Source: Eunapius fragilis
Taxonomy: Eukaryota > Porifera > Demospongiae > Spongillida > Spongillidae
Length of the DNA: 64,000 bases
Direction of reading: 5' to 3'
Assembly: GCA_963681505.1 (NCBI GenBank)
Contig: OY811972.1
Location: 16,039,110-16,103,109, forward strand
Numbering within the stretch: the first letter of the stretch is position 1; the number at the start of each line of letters is the position of its first letter. A program made the translations under genes and the position numbers. The notes beneath the pieces are model-generated. The model saw only the letters and a program-made list of their open reading frames with translations. It ran no database searches and was not told the origin of the DNA. Positions 28,901 through 41,639 of this stretch are shown one piece after another.

Positions 28901-31900
28901 CACCAATTGGGCCCGTGGGAACAATTGGCCCAATTGGTATGAATAGTACATATCACGCCAATTGGGCCGATGGAACCAGTAGGCCCAATTGGCATTAAGT
29001 CATTAGGACATATCGCTCCAATTGGGCCCGTGGAACCAATTGGCCCAATTGGCATCAATTCATCGGGACATATCGCACCAATTGGGCCCGTGGAACCAAT
29101 TGGCCCAATTGGCATTAATAGTACATCTGGCGCCAATTGGGCCGATGGAACTAATTGGCCCAATTGGCATCAATTCATTGGGACATATCGCACCAATTTG
29201 GCCGGTCGAACCAATTGGCCCAATTGGCATCAATAGGACATTTAGCGCCAATTGGGCCGATGGAACCAATTGGCCCAATTGGCATCAATTCTTTGGGACA
29301 AATCACACCAATTGGGCCCGTGGAACCAATTGGCCCAATTGGCATAAATAGTACATATCGCGCCAATTGGGCGGACGGAACCAATTGGCCCAATTGCCAT
29401 TAATTCATTGGTAGAAATCGCACCAATTGGGCCCGTGGAACCAATTGGCCCAATTGGCATTAATTCATTGGGACATAACGCACCAATTGGGCCGGTGGAA
29501 CCAATTGGCCCAATTGGCAGCAAATCACCAGGACATATCGCACCAATTGGGCCCGTGGAACCAATTGGCCCAATTGGCATCAATTCATCGGGACATATCG
29601 CACCAATTGGGCCCGTTGAACCAATTGGCCCAATTGGCATCAATTCATCGGGACATATCGCACCAATTGGGCCCGTGGAACCAATTGGCCCGATTGGCAT
29701 AAATAGTACATCTGGCGCCAATTGGGCCGATGGATCCAATTGGCCCAATTGGCAGCAATTCATCGGGACCTTTCGCACCAATTGGGCCCGTGGAACCGAT
29801 TGGCCCAATTGGCATCAATAGGACATTTCGCGCCAATTGGGCCGATGGAACCAATTGGCCCAATTGGCATCAATTCTTTGGTACAAATCGCACCAATTGG
29901 GCCCGTGGAACCGATTGGCCCAATTAGCATAAATAGTACATATCGCGCCAATTGGGCCGATGGAACCAATTGGCCCAATTGACATCAATTCATCGGGACA
30001 TATCGCACCAATTGGGCCCGTGGAACCAATTGGCCCAATTGGCATTAATAGTACATCTGGCGCCAATTGGGCCGATGGAACTAATTGGCCCAATTGGCAT
30101 TAATTCATTGGGACATATCGCACCAATTGGGCCCGTGGAACCAATTGGCATTAATAGCACATGTGGCGCCAATTGGGCTGATGGAACTAATTGGCCCAAT
30201 TGGCATCAGTTCATTGGGACATATCGCACCAATTGGGCCTGTGGAACCAATTGGCCCAATTGGCATTAATAGTACATATCGCGCCAATTGGGCGGACGGA
30301 AGCAATTGGCCCAATTGGCATTAATTCATTGGTACAAATCGCACCAATTGGGCCTGTGGAACCAATTGGCCCAATTGGCATAAATAGTACATATCGCGCC
30401 AATTGGGCCGATGGAACCAATTGGCCCAATTGGCATTAATTCATTTGGACATATCGCACCAATTGGGCCCGTGGAACCAATTGGCCCAATTGGCATCAAT
30501 TCATCGGGACATATCGCACCAATTGGGCCCGTGGAACCAATTGGCCCAATTGGCATTAATAGTACATATCGCGCCAATTGGGCGGACGGAAGCAATTGGC
30601 CCAATTGGCATTAATTCATTGGTACAAATCGCACCAATTGGGCCTGTGGAACCAATTGGCCCAATTGGCATAAATAGTACATATCGCGCCAATTGGGCCG
30701 ATGGAACCAATTGGCCCAATTGGCATTAATTCATTTGGACATATCGCACCAATTGGGCCCGTGGAACCAATTGGCCCAATTGGCATCAATTCATCGGGAC
30801 AAATCGCACCAATTGGGCCCGTGGAACCAATTGGCCCAATTGGCATTAATAGTACATCTGGCGCCAATTGGGCCGATGGAACCAATTGGCCCAATTGGCA
30901 CCAATTCATCGGGACCTTTCGCACCAATTGGGCACGTGGAACCGATTGGCCCAATTGGCATCAATAGGATATTTCGCGCCAATTGGGCCGATTTAACCAA
31001 TTGGCCCAATTGGCACCAATTCATCGGGACCTTTCGCACCAATTGGGCCCGTGGAACCAATTGGCCCAATTGGCATCAATAGGACATTTCGCGCCAATTG
31101 GGCCGATGGAACCAATTGGCCCAATTGGCATTAATTCTTTGGTACAAATTGCACGAATTGGGCCCGTGGAACCAATTGGCCCAATTGGCATAAATAGTAC
31201 ATATCGCGCCAATTGGGCGGATGGAACCAATTGGCCCAATTGGCATCAATTCATCGGGACATATCGCACCAATTGGGTCCGTGGAACCAATTGGCCCAAT
31301 TGGCATTAATAGTACATCTGGCGCCAATTGGGCCGATGGAACTAATTGGCCCAATTGGCATTAATTCAATGGGACATATCGCACCAATTGGGCCCGTTGA
31401 ACCAATTGGCCCAATTGGCATCAATTCATCGGGACATATCGCACCAATTGGGCCCGTGGAACCAATTGGCCCGATTGGCATAAATAGTACATCTGGCGCC
31501 AATTGGGCCGATGGAACCAATTGGCCCAATTGGCAGCAATTCATCGGGACCTTTCGCACCAATTGGGCCCGTGGAACCGATTGGCCCAATTGGCATCAAT
31601 AGGACATTTCGCGCCAATTGGGCCGATGGAACCAATTGGCCCAATTGGCATCAATTCTTTGGTACAAATCGCACCAATTGGGCCCGTGGAACCGATTGGC
31701 CCAATTAGCATAAATAGTACATATCGCGCCAATTGGGCCGATGGAACCAATTGGCCCAATTGACATCAATTCATCGGGACATATCGCACCAATTGGGCCC
31801 GTGGAACCAATTGGCCCAATTGGCATTAATAGTACATCTGGCGCCAATTGGGCCGATGGAACTAATTGGCCCAATTGGCATTAATTCATTGGGACATATC

Positions 31901-32778
31901 GCACCAATTGGGCCCGTGGAACCAATTGGCATTAATAGCACATCTGGCGCCAATTGGGCTGATGGAACTAATTGGCCCAATTGGCATCAGTTCATTGGGA
32001 CATATCGCACCAATTGGGCCGGTGGAACCAATTGCCTAATTGGCATTAATAGGACATTTAGCGCCAATTGGGCCGATGGAACCAATTGGCTCAATTGGCA
32101 TCAATTCTTTGGGACAAATCGCACCAATTGGGCCCGTGGAACGAATTGGCCCAATTGGCATTAATAGTACATCTAACGCCAATTGGGCCGATGGAACTAA
32201 TTGGCCCGATTGGCATTTATTCATTGGGACATATCGCACCAATTGGGCTCGTGGAACCAATTGGTCCAATTGGCATCAATTCATCGGGACATATCGCACC
32301 ATTTGGGCCCGTGGAACCAATTGGCCCAATTGGCATTAATAGCACATCTTGCCCCAATTGGGCCGATGGAACTAATTGGCCCAATTGGCATCAATTCATT
32401 GGGACATATCGCATCAATTGGGCCCCTGGAACCAATTGGCCCAATTGGCATTAATAGGACATTTAGCGCCAATTGGGCCAATGGAACCAATTGGCCCAAT
32501 TGGCATTAATTCATTGGGACATATCGCACCAATTGGGCCCGTGGAACCAATTGGCCGAATTGGCATCAATTCTTTGGTACAAATCGCATCAATTGGGCCC
32601 GTGGAACCAATTGGCCCAATTGGCATTAATAGGACATTTAGCGCCAATTGGGCCGATGGAACCAATTGGCCCAATTGGCATCAATTCTTTAGGACAAATC
32701 GCACCAATTGGGCCCGTGGAACCAATTGGCCCAATTGGCATTAATAGCACATCTTGCGCCAATTGGGCCGATGGATCT
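22960..32778 (+). repeat. 9,819-bp higher-order repeat of satellite A, copy 2
   Basis: Second tandem copy of the 9,819-bp unit. It follows copy 1 directly with no spacer. Order and spacing of all diagnostic variants match, including the monomers that lack one 9-bp CCCAATTGG block and the monomers with a short internal duplication. The near-identity implies a very recent duplication or an assembly duplication. Confidence 0.9.
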
Positions 32779-33076
32779 AATTGGCCCAATTGGCATCAAT
32801 TCATTGGGACATATCGCATCAATTGGGCCCGTGGAACCAATTGGCCCAATTGGCATTAATAGGACATTTAGCGCCAATTGGGCCGATGGAACCAATTGGC
32901 CCAATTGGCATCAATTCTTTAGGACAAATCGCACCAATTGGGCCCGTGGAACCAATTGGCCCAATTGGCATAAATAGTACATATCGCGCCAATTGGGCCA
33001 ATGGAACCAATTGGCCCAATTGGCATTAATTCATTGGGACATATCGCACCAATTGGGCCCGTGGAACCAATTGGCC
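32779..33076 (+). repeat. Truncated third copy (298 bp) of the 9,819-bp unit
   Basis: The match to the start of the 9,819-bp unit continues for about 298 bp past copy 2. It stops at 33,077, where C replaces the G seen at 23,258. Beyond this point the array continues with differently ordered variants. Confidence 0.8.
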
Positions 33077-35291
33077 CAATTGGCATCAATTCTTTGGTAC
33101 AAATCGCACCAATTGGGCCCGTGGAACCAATTGGCCCAATTGGCATTAATAGTACATATCGCGCCAATTGGGCCGATGGAACCAATTGGCCCAATTGGCA
33201 GCAATTCATCGGGACCTTTCGCACCAATTGGGCCCGTGGAACCGATTGGCCCAATTGGCATCAATAGGACATTTCGCGCCAATTGGGCCGATGGAACCAA
33301 TTGGCCCAATTGGCATCAATTCTTTGGTACAAATCGCACCAATTGGGCCCGTGGAACCGATTGGCCCAATTAGCATAAATAGTACATATCGCGCCAATTG
33401 GGCCGATGGAACCAATTGGCCCAATTGACATCAATTCATCGGGACATATCGCACCAATTGGGCCCGTGGAACCAATTGGCCCAATTGGCATTAATAGTAC
33501 ATCTGGCGCCAATTGGGCCGATGGAACTAATTGGCCCAATTGGCATTAATTCATTGGGACATATCGCACCAATTGGGCCCGTGGAACCAATTGGCATTAA
33601 TAGCACATCTGGCGCCAATTGGGCTGATGGAACTAATTGGCCCAATTGGCATCAGTTCATTGGGACATATCGCACCAATTGGGCCGGTGGAACCAATTGG
33701 CCCAATTGGCATTAATAGGACATTTAGCGCCAATTGGGCCGATGGAACCAATTGGCCCAATTGGCATCAATTCTTTGGGACAAATCGCACCAATTGGGCC
33801 CGTGGAACGAATTGGCCCAATTGGCATTAATAGTACATATCGCGCCAATTGGGCGGACGGAAGCAATTGGCCCAATTGGCATTAATTCATTGGTACAAAT
33901 CGCACCCATTGGGCCTGTGGAACCAATTGGCCCGATTGGCATAAATAGTACATATCGCGCCGATTGGGCCGATGGAACCAATTGGCCCAATTGGCATTAA
34001 TTCATTTGGACATATCGCACCAATTGGGCCCGTGGAACCAATTGGCCCAATTGGCATCAATTCATCGGGACATATCGCACCAATTGGGCCCGTGGAACCA
34101 ATTTGCCCAATTGGCATTAATAGTACATCTGGCGCCAATTGGGCCGATGGAACCAATTGGCCCAATTGGCACCAATTCATCGGGACCTTTCGCACCAATT
34201 GGGCACGTGGAACCAATTGGCCCAATTGGCATCAATAGGACATTTCGCGCCAATTGGGCCGATGGAACCAATTGGCCCAATCGGCATCAATTCTTTGGTA
34301 CAAATTGCACGAATTGGGCCCGTGGAACCAATTGGCCCAATTGGCATAAATAGTACATATCGCGCCAATTGGGCGGATGGAACCAATTGGCCCAATTGGC
34401 ATCTATTCATCGGGACATATCGCACCAATTGGGTCCGTGGAACCAATTGGCCCAATTGGCATTAATAGTACATCTGGCGCCAATTGGGCCGATGGAACTA
34501 ATTGGCCCAATTGGCATTAATTCAATGGGACATATCGCACCAATTGGGCCCGTTGAACCAATTGGCCCAATTGGCATCAATTCATCGGGACATATCGCAC
34601 CAATTGGGCCCGTGGAACCAATTGGCCCGATTGGCACATCTGGCGCCAATTGGGCCGATGGAACCAATTGGCCCAATTGGCAGCAATTCATCGGGACCTT
34701 TCGCACCAAATGGGCCCGTGGAACCGATTGGCCCAATTGGCATCAATAGGACATTTCGCGCCAATTGGGCCGATGGAACCAATTGGCCCAATTGGCATCA
34801 ATTCTTTGGTACAAATCGCACCAATTGGGCCCGTGGAACCGATTGGCCCAATTAGCATAAATAGTACATATCGCGCCAATTGGGCCGATGGAACCAATTG
34901 GCCCAATTGACATCAATTCATCGGGACATATCGCACCAATTGGGCCCGTGGAACCAATTGGCCCAATTGGCATTAATAGTACATCTGGCGCCAATTGGGC
35001 CGATGGAACTAATTGGCCCAATTGGCATTAATTCATTGGGACATATCGCACCAATTGGGCCCGTGGAACCAATTGGCATTAATAGCACATCTGGCGCCAA
35101 TTGGGCTGATGGAACTAATTGGCCCAATTGGCATCAGTTCATTGGGACATATCGCACCAATTGGGCCGGTGGAACCAATTGGCCCAATTGGCATTAATAG
35201 GACATTTAGCGCCAATTGGGCCGATGGAACCAATTGGCCCAATTGGCATCAATTCTTTGGGACAAATCGCACCAATTGGGCCCGTGGAACG

Positions 35292-37657
35292 AATTGGCCC
35301 AATTGGCATTAATAGTACATCTAACGCCAATTGGGCCGATGGAACTAATTGGCCCGATTGGCATTAATTCATTGGGACATATCGCACCAATTGGGCTCGT
35401 GGAACCAATTGGTCCAATTGGCATCAATTCATCGGGACATATCGCACCAATTGGGCCCGTGGAACCAATTGGCCCAATTGGCATTAATAGCACATCTTGC
35501 GCCAATTGGGCCGATGGAACTAATTGGCCCAATTGGCATCAATTCATTGGGACATATCGCATCAATTGGGCCCGTGGAACCAATTGGCCCAATTGGCATT
35601 AATAGGACATTTAGCGCCAATTGGGCCAATGGAACCAATTGGCCCAATTGGCATTAATTCATTGGGACATATCGTACCAATTGGGCCCGTGGAACCAATT
35701 GGCCGAATTGGCATCAATTCTTTGGTACAAATCGCATCAATTGGGCCCGTGGAACCAATTGGCCCAATTGGCATTAATAGGACATTTAGCGCCAATTGGG
35801 CCGATGGAACCAATTGGCCCAATTGGCATCAATTCTTTAGGACAAATCGCACCAATTGGGCCCGTGGAACCAATTGGCCCAATTGGCATTAATAGCACAT
35901 CTTGCGCCAATTGGGCCGATGGATCTAATTGGCCCAATTGGCATCAATTCATTGGGACATATCGCATCAATTGGGCCCGTGGAACCAATTGGCCCAATTG
36001 GCATTAATAGGACATTTAGCGCCAATTGGGCCGATGGAACCAATTGGCCCAATTGGCATCAATTCTTTAGGACAAATCGCACCAATTGGGCCCGTGGAAC
36101 CAATTGGCCCAATTGGCATAAATAGTACATATCGCGCCAATTGGGCCAATGGAACCAATTGGCCCAATTGGCATTAATTCATTGGGACATATCGCACCAA
36201 TTGGGCCCGTGGAACCAATTGGCCCAATTGGCATCAATTCTTTGGTACAAATCGCACCAATTGGGCCCGTGGAACCAATTGGCCCAATTGGCATTAATAG
36301 TACATATCGCGCCAATTGGGCCGATGGAACCAATTGGCCCAATTGGCATCAATTCATCGGGACATATTGCACCAATTGGGCCCTTGGAACCAATTGGCCC
36401 AATTGGTATTAATAGTACATCTGGCGCCAATTGGGCCGATGGAACTAATTGGCCCAATTGGCATTAATTCATTGGGACATATCGCACCAATTGGGCCAGT
36501 GGAACCAATTGGCCTAATTGGCATAAATAGTAGATCTGGCGCCAATTGGGCCGATGGAAATAATTGGCCCAATTGGCACCAATTCATCGGGACCTTTCGC
36601 ACCAATTGGGCCCGTGGAACTAATTGGTCCAATTGGCATCAATAGGACATTTCGCGCCTATTGGGCCGATGGAAATAATTGGCCCAATTGGCATCAATAG
36701 GACATTTCGCGCCAATTGGGCCGATGGAACCAATCGGCCCTTTTGTCATCAATTCTTTGGGACAAATCGCACCAATTGGGCCCTTGGAACCAATTGGCCC
36801 AATTGGCATAAATAGTACACATCGCGCCAATTGGGCCGATGGAAGCAATTGGCCTAATTGGCATCAATTGATTGCTACATGTCTCACCAATTGGGCCCAT
36901 GGAACCAATTGGCCCAATTGGCATCAATAAAACATTTCGCGCCAATTGGGCCGAAGGAACCAATTGGCCCAATTGGCATCAATTCATCGGGACCTTTCGC
37001 ACCAATTGGGCCAGTGGAACCAATTGGCCCAATTGGCATTAATAGGACATCGCGCCAATTCGACCGATGGAACCAATTGGCCCTATTGGCATTAAGTTAT
37101 TGGGACAAATTGCACCAATTGGGCCCGTGGATCCAATTGACCCAATTGGCATCAATAGTACATATCGCGCCAATTGGGCGGACGGAACCAATTGGCCCAA
37201 TTGGTATTAATAGCAGTGATGCCGCGGTCTCGTTAATAGTCAATCCGGCCTGGAGTTGTTAATCCTGTCACTCTTGATGAAGCGCCGGCCTAGACGGTCT
37301 GTTAGGCGCTACTCACGGCCTTTATCATAGGCCGTGAGAACCGCCTAACAGACCGTCTGGGCCGGCGTTTCAACGAGACCGGCAGCACGGGGTGGAGTTT
37401 GAATTAATGAGACCGGGGCATCACTGAAATTTAATAGTTAACGGGCGCCAATTGGACCGAAGCAACCAATTGGACCAATTGGCATCAATTCATTGGGACA
37501 TATAGCACCAATTAGGCCCGTGGAACCAATTGGCCCAATTGACATCAATGGGACATTGGCATCAATAGGACATATCGCGCCAATTCGGCCGATAGAACCA
37601 ATTGGCCCAATTGGCATCAATTCTTTGGTACATATCGCACCAATTGGGCCCGTGGAA
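35292..37657 (+). repeat. ~2.37-kb block of satellite A, distal copy containing foldback element copy 3
   Basis: Matches 4,023-6,388 at an offset of 31,269 bp. The foldback element inside has one base change relative to the other two copies (G at 37,232). This copy is more diverged from the pair at 5.9 and 10.3 kb than those two are from each other at that site, consistent with an older duplication. Confidence 0.8.
37214..37426. mobile_element. 213-bp foldback element, copy 3
   Basis: Same element and same flanks as copies 1 and 2, at an offset of 31,269 bp from copy 1. A single change was seen (A to G at 37,232, in the left terminal repeat). It again lies inside a duplicated satellite block. 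Confidence 0.8.
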
Positions 37658-40600
37658 CCAATTGGCCCGATTGGCATAAATAGTACATCTGGCGCCAATT
37701 GGGCCGATGGAACCAATTGGCCCAATTGGCAGCAATTCATCGGGACCTTTCGCACCAATTGGGCCCGTGGAACCGATTGGCCCAATTGGCATCAATAGGA
37801 CATTTCGCGCCAATTGGGCCGATGGAACCAATTGGCCCAATTGGCATCAATTCTTTGGTACAAATCGCACCAATTGGGCCCGTGGAACCGATTGGCCCAA
37901 TTAGCATAAATAGTACATATCGCGCCAATTGGGCCGATGGAACCAATTGGCCCAATTGACATCAATTCATCGGGACATATCGCACCAATTGGGCCCGTGG
38001 AACCAATTGGCCCAATTGGCATTAATAGTACATCTGGCGCCAATTGGGCCGATGGAACTAATTGGCCCAATTGGCATTAATTCATTGGGACATATCGCAC
38101 CAATTGGGCCCGTGGAACCAATTGGCATTAATAGCACATCTGGCGCCAATTGGGCTGATGGAACTAATTGGCCCAATTGGCATCAGTTCATTGGGACATA
38201 TCGCACCAATTGGGCCGGTGGAACCAATTGGCCCAATTGGCATTAATAGGACATTTAGCGCCAATTGGGCCGATGGAACCAATTGGCCCAATTGGCATCA
38301 ATTCTTTGGGACAAATCGCACCAATTGGGCCCGTGGAACGAATTGGCCCAATTGGCATTAATAGTACATATCGCGCCAATTGGGCGGACGGAAGCAATTG
38401 GCCCAATTGGCATTAATTCATTGGTACAAATCGCACCAATTGGGCCTGTGGAACCAATTGGCCCAATTGGCATAAATAGTACATATCGCGCCAATTGGGC
38501 CGATGGAACCAATTGGCCCAATTGGCATTAATTCATTTGGACATATCGCACCAATTGGGCCCGTGGAACCAATTGGCCCAATTGGCATCAATTCATCGGG
38601 ACATATCGCACCAATTGGGCCCGTGGAACCAATTGGCCCAATTGGCATTAATAGTACATCTGGCGCCAATTGGGCTGATGGAACCAATTGGCCCAATTGG
38701 CACCAATTCATCGGGACCTTTCGCACCAATTGGGCACGTGGAACCAATTGGCCCAATTGGCATCAATAGGATATTTCGCGCCAATTGGGCCGATTTAACC
38801 AATTGGCCCAATTGGCACCAATTCATCGGGACCTTTCGCACCAATTGGGCCCGTGGAACCAATTGGCCCAATTGGCATCAATAGGACATTTCGCGCCAAT
38901 TGGGCCGATGGAACCAATTGGCCCAATTGGCATCAATTCTTTGGTACAAATTGCACGAATTGGGCCCGTGGAACCAATTGGCCCAATTGGCATAAATAGT
39001 ACATATCGCGCCAATTGGGCGGATGGAACCAATTGGCCCAATTGGCATCAATTCATCGGGACATATCGCACCAATTGGGTCCGTGGAACCAATTGGCCCA
39101 ATTGGCATTAATAGTACATCTGGCGCCAATTGGGCCGATGGAACTAATTGGCCCAATTGGCATTAATTCAATGGGACATATCGCACCAATTGGGCCCGTT
39201 GAACCAATTGGCCCAATTGGCATCAATTCATCGGGACATATCGCACCAATTGGGCCCGTGGAACCAATTGGCCCGATTGGCATAAATAGTACATCTGGCG
39301 CCAATTGGGCCGATGGAACCAATTGGCCCAATTGGCAGCAATTCATCGGGACCTTTCGCACCAATTGGGCCCGTGGAACCGATTGGCCCAATTGGCATCA
39401 ATAGGACATTTCGCGCCAATTGGGCCGATGGAACCAATTGGCCCAATTGGCATCAATTCTTTGGTACAAATCGCACCAATTGGGCCCGTGGAACCGATTG
39501 GCCCAATTAGCATAAATAGTACATATCGCGCCAATTGGGCCGATGGAACCAATTGGCCCAATTGACATCAATTCATCGGGACATATCGCACCAATTGGGC
39601 CCGTGGAACCAATTGGCCCAATTGGCATTAATAGTACATCTGGCGCCAATTGGGCCGGTGGAACTAATTGGCCCAATTGGCATTAATTCATTGGGACATA
39701 TCGCACCAATTGGGCCCGTGGAACCAATTGGCATTAATAGCACATCTGGCGCCAATTGGGCTGATGGAACTAATTGGCCCAATTGGCATCAGTTCATTGG
39801 GACATATCGCACCAATTGGGCCGGTGGAACCAATTGGCCCAATTGGCATTAATAGGACATTTAGCGCCAATTGGGCCGATGGAACCAATTGGCTCAATTG
39901 GCATCAATTCTTTGGGACAAATCGCACCAATTGGGCCCGTGGAACGAATTGGCCCAATTGGCATTAATAGTACATATCGCGCCAATTGGGCGGACGGAAG
40001 CAATTGGCCCAATTGGCATTAATTCATTGGTACAAATCGCACCATTTGGGCCTGTGGAACCAATTGGCCCAATTGGCATAAATAGTACATATCGCGCCAA
40101 TTGGGCCGATGGAACCAATTGGCCCAATTGGCATTAATTCATTTGGACATATCGCACCAATTGGGCCCGTGGAACCAATTGGCCCAATTGGCATCAATTC
40201 ATCGGGACATATCGCACCAATTGGGCCCGTGGAACCAATTGGCCCAATTGGCATTAATAGTACATCTGGCGCCAATTGGGCCGATGGAACCAATTGGCCC
40301 AATTGGCACCAATTCATCGGGACCTTTCGCACCAATTGGGCACGTGGAACCAATTGGCCCAATTGGCATCAATAGGATATTTCGCGCCAATTGGGCCGAT
40401 TTAACCAATTGGCCCAATTGGCACCAATTCATCGGGACCTTTCGCACCAATTGGGCCCGTGGAACCAATTGGCCCAATTGGCATTAATAGGACATTTCGC
40501 GCCAATTGGGCCGATGGAACCAATTGGCCCAATTGGCATCAATTCTTTGGTACAAATTGCACGAATTGGGCCCGTGGAACCAATTGGCCCAATTGGCATA

Positions 40601-40805
40601 AATAGTACATATCGCGCCAATTGGGCGGATGGAACCAATTGGCCCAATTGGCATCAATTCATCGGGACATATCGCACCAATTGGGTCCGTGGAACCAATT
40701 GGCCCAATTGGCATTAATAGTACATCTGGCGCCAATTGGGCCGATGGAACTAATTGGCCCAATTGGCATTAATTCAATGGGACATATCGCACCAATTGGG
40801 CCCGT
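37630..40805 (+). repeat. 1,606-bp higher-order repeat of satellite A, about two copies
   Basis: 37,630-39,199 matches 39,236-40,805 at an offset of 1,606 bp, with occasional substitutions (for example T at 39,200 versus G at 40,806 marks the end of the match). Each copy contains the diagnostic short monomer lacking a 9-bp block, near 38,117 and 39,723. Related versions of this unit occur at other spacings: 1,482 bp (33,398 and 34,880) and 1,781 bp (20,133 and 21,914). Confidence 0.8.
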
Positions 40806-41036
40806 GGAACCAATTCGCCCATTTGGCATCAATTCATCGGGACATATCGCACCAATTGGGCCCTTGGAATCAATTGGCCCAATTGGCATTAATAGCACAT
40901 CTGGCGCCAATTGGGCCGATGGAACTAATTGGCCCAATTGGCATCAATTCATTGGGACATATCGCACCAATTGGGCCGCTCAGGTTGGTTAAGGTGAGCT
41001 ACACTTCCCAAATATAAACATCAATGTTGACGACAG

Positions 41037-41061
41037 GTTAACAACATGTTAACAACATGTT
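41037..41061. repeat. Short direct repeat of an 11-bp unit (GTTAACAACAT x2)
   Basis: GTTAACAACAT occurs twice in a row (41,037-41,047 and 41,048-41,058), followed by a further GTT. It lies about 60 bp from the satellite A boundary. No function is evident. Confidence 0.8.
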
Positions 41062-41064
41062 CTA

Positions 41065-41118
41065 ACGCAACGCCGCCGTATCTACGTAACGTAGTCTATC
41101 TAATTATTCGCGTTGCGT
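41065..41118. repeat. 9-bp inverted repeat enclosing a 13-bp dyad
   Basis: ACGCAACGC (41,065-41,073) is matched exactly by its reverse complement GCGTTGCGT (41,110-41,118). Between the arms lies a perfect 13-bp dyad, CTACGTAACGTAG (41,082-41,094), with one central base. It could be a protein-binding dyad or a decayed element end. No known site was identified. Confidence 0.6.
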
Positions 41119-41639
41119 AGCCCGTACCGTACCGTATAGAACATTTTCGTATCTATGACCAGGTGGAGTCAGTTGTAACTTTCGAACGAAACGGCTTTTG
41201 TATAGCCAAGTTGGTTCCTTTATTCGAGGCTACTCCGGTTCATTTCTACTTTCAAATAGATCACATCGATCGTTACTTTTATTCATCGCCGGATTGCGAG
41301 AAGTGTTTGTACGAGTGAATCCTCGTCGGACGCTTTTCAGTTGTGTTGTTCGTGTTTTGTAACGTTCTAATGGGTATGTGGTACCGGGTATGTCTTTTAT
41401 CATTCCTGGTGGTTATTCCAGCGTGGCTTGTGCGTCGTGCCGCTTCCTGTCATTTATCTTTGAAGGGAAGTTCTATTTATTGCACCGCCGATTATTTATA
41501 GCGGATTTGTATGTTTATTTTTATTTGTAGGATCCAGATCTGTTTGTTGATTCAGTTTGACTTCATCTTGATCTTCGTTGTTTCAATCCATGTGTGACAG
41601 TAAGTATTTTTACATTGATGATATGATTAGTGTACTGAG

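Larger units (their letters stand above)
1..40978. repeat. Satellite A: CCAATTGG-cored array with 60/55-bp alternating monomers
   Basis: The whole stretch, apart from three inserted elements, is a tandem array. Two monomer classes alternate: a ~60-bp form (CCAATTGGGCCCGTGGAA, then ...CATCAATTCATCGGG...) and a ~55-bp form (CCAATTGGGCCGATGGAA, then ...CATTAATAGTACAT...). They differ by a 5-bp length change in the second half and together make a 115-bp dimer. Each monomer carries CCAATTGG or CAATTGG about three times. There are roughly 700 monomers (length divided by mean unit, not counted one by one). The array begins before the window and ends abruptly near 40,978. Both strands carry long open frames reading PIGPIG, NWPNWH or QLAQLA. 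Because 115 is not a multiple of three the frame rotates every dimer, so these are not treated as coding. Confidence 0.97.

Noticed and set aside
1..40978. Hundreds of open reading frames of 60-209 codons on both strands (PIGPIG, NWPNWH, QLAQLA repeats)
   Set aside because: They are translations of one stop-poor satellite unit in all frames. The frame rotates every 115 bp, no frame persists, and no domain is present.
1..40978. Collagen-like or structural protein suggested by the IGPIGP pattern
   Set aside because: The Gly spacing is not a regular Gly-X-Y series beyond a few residues and follows from the CCAATTGGCCC repeat read in one frame.
40980..41017. Satellite A open frame continuing into unique DNA with a splice-donor-like AAGGTGAGC at 40,991-40,999
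   Set aside because: The upstream part is satellite translation and no acceptor or exon downstream supports splicing.
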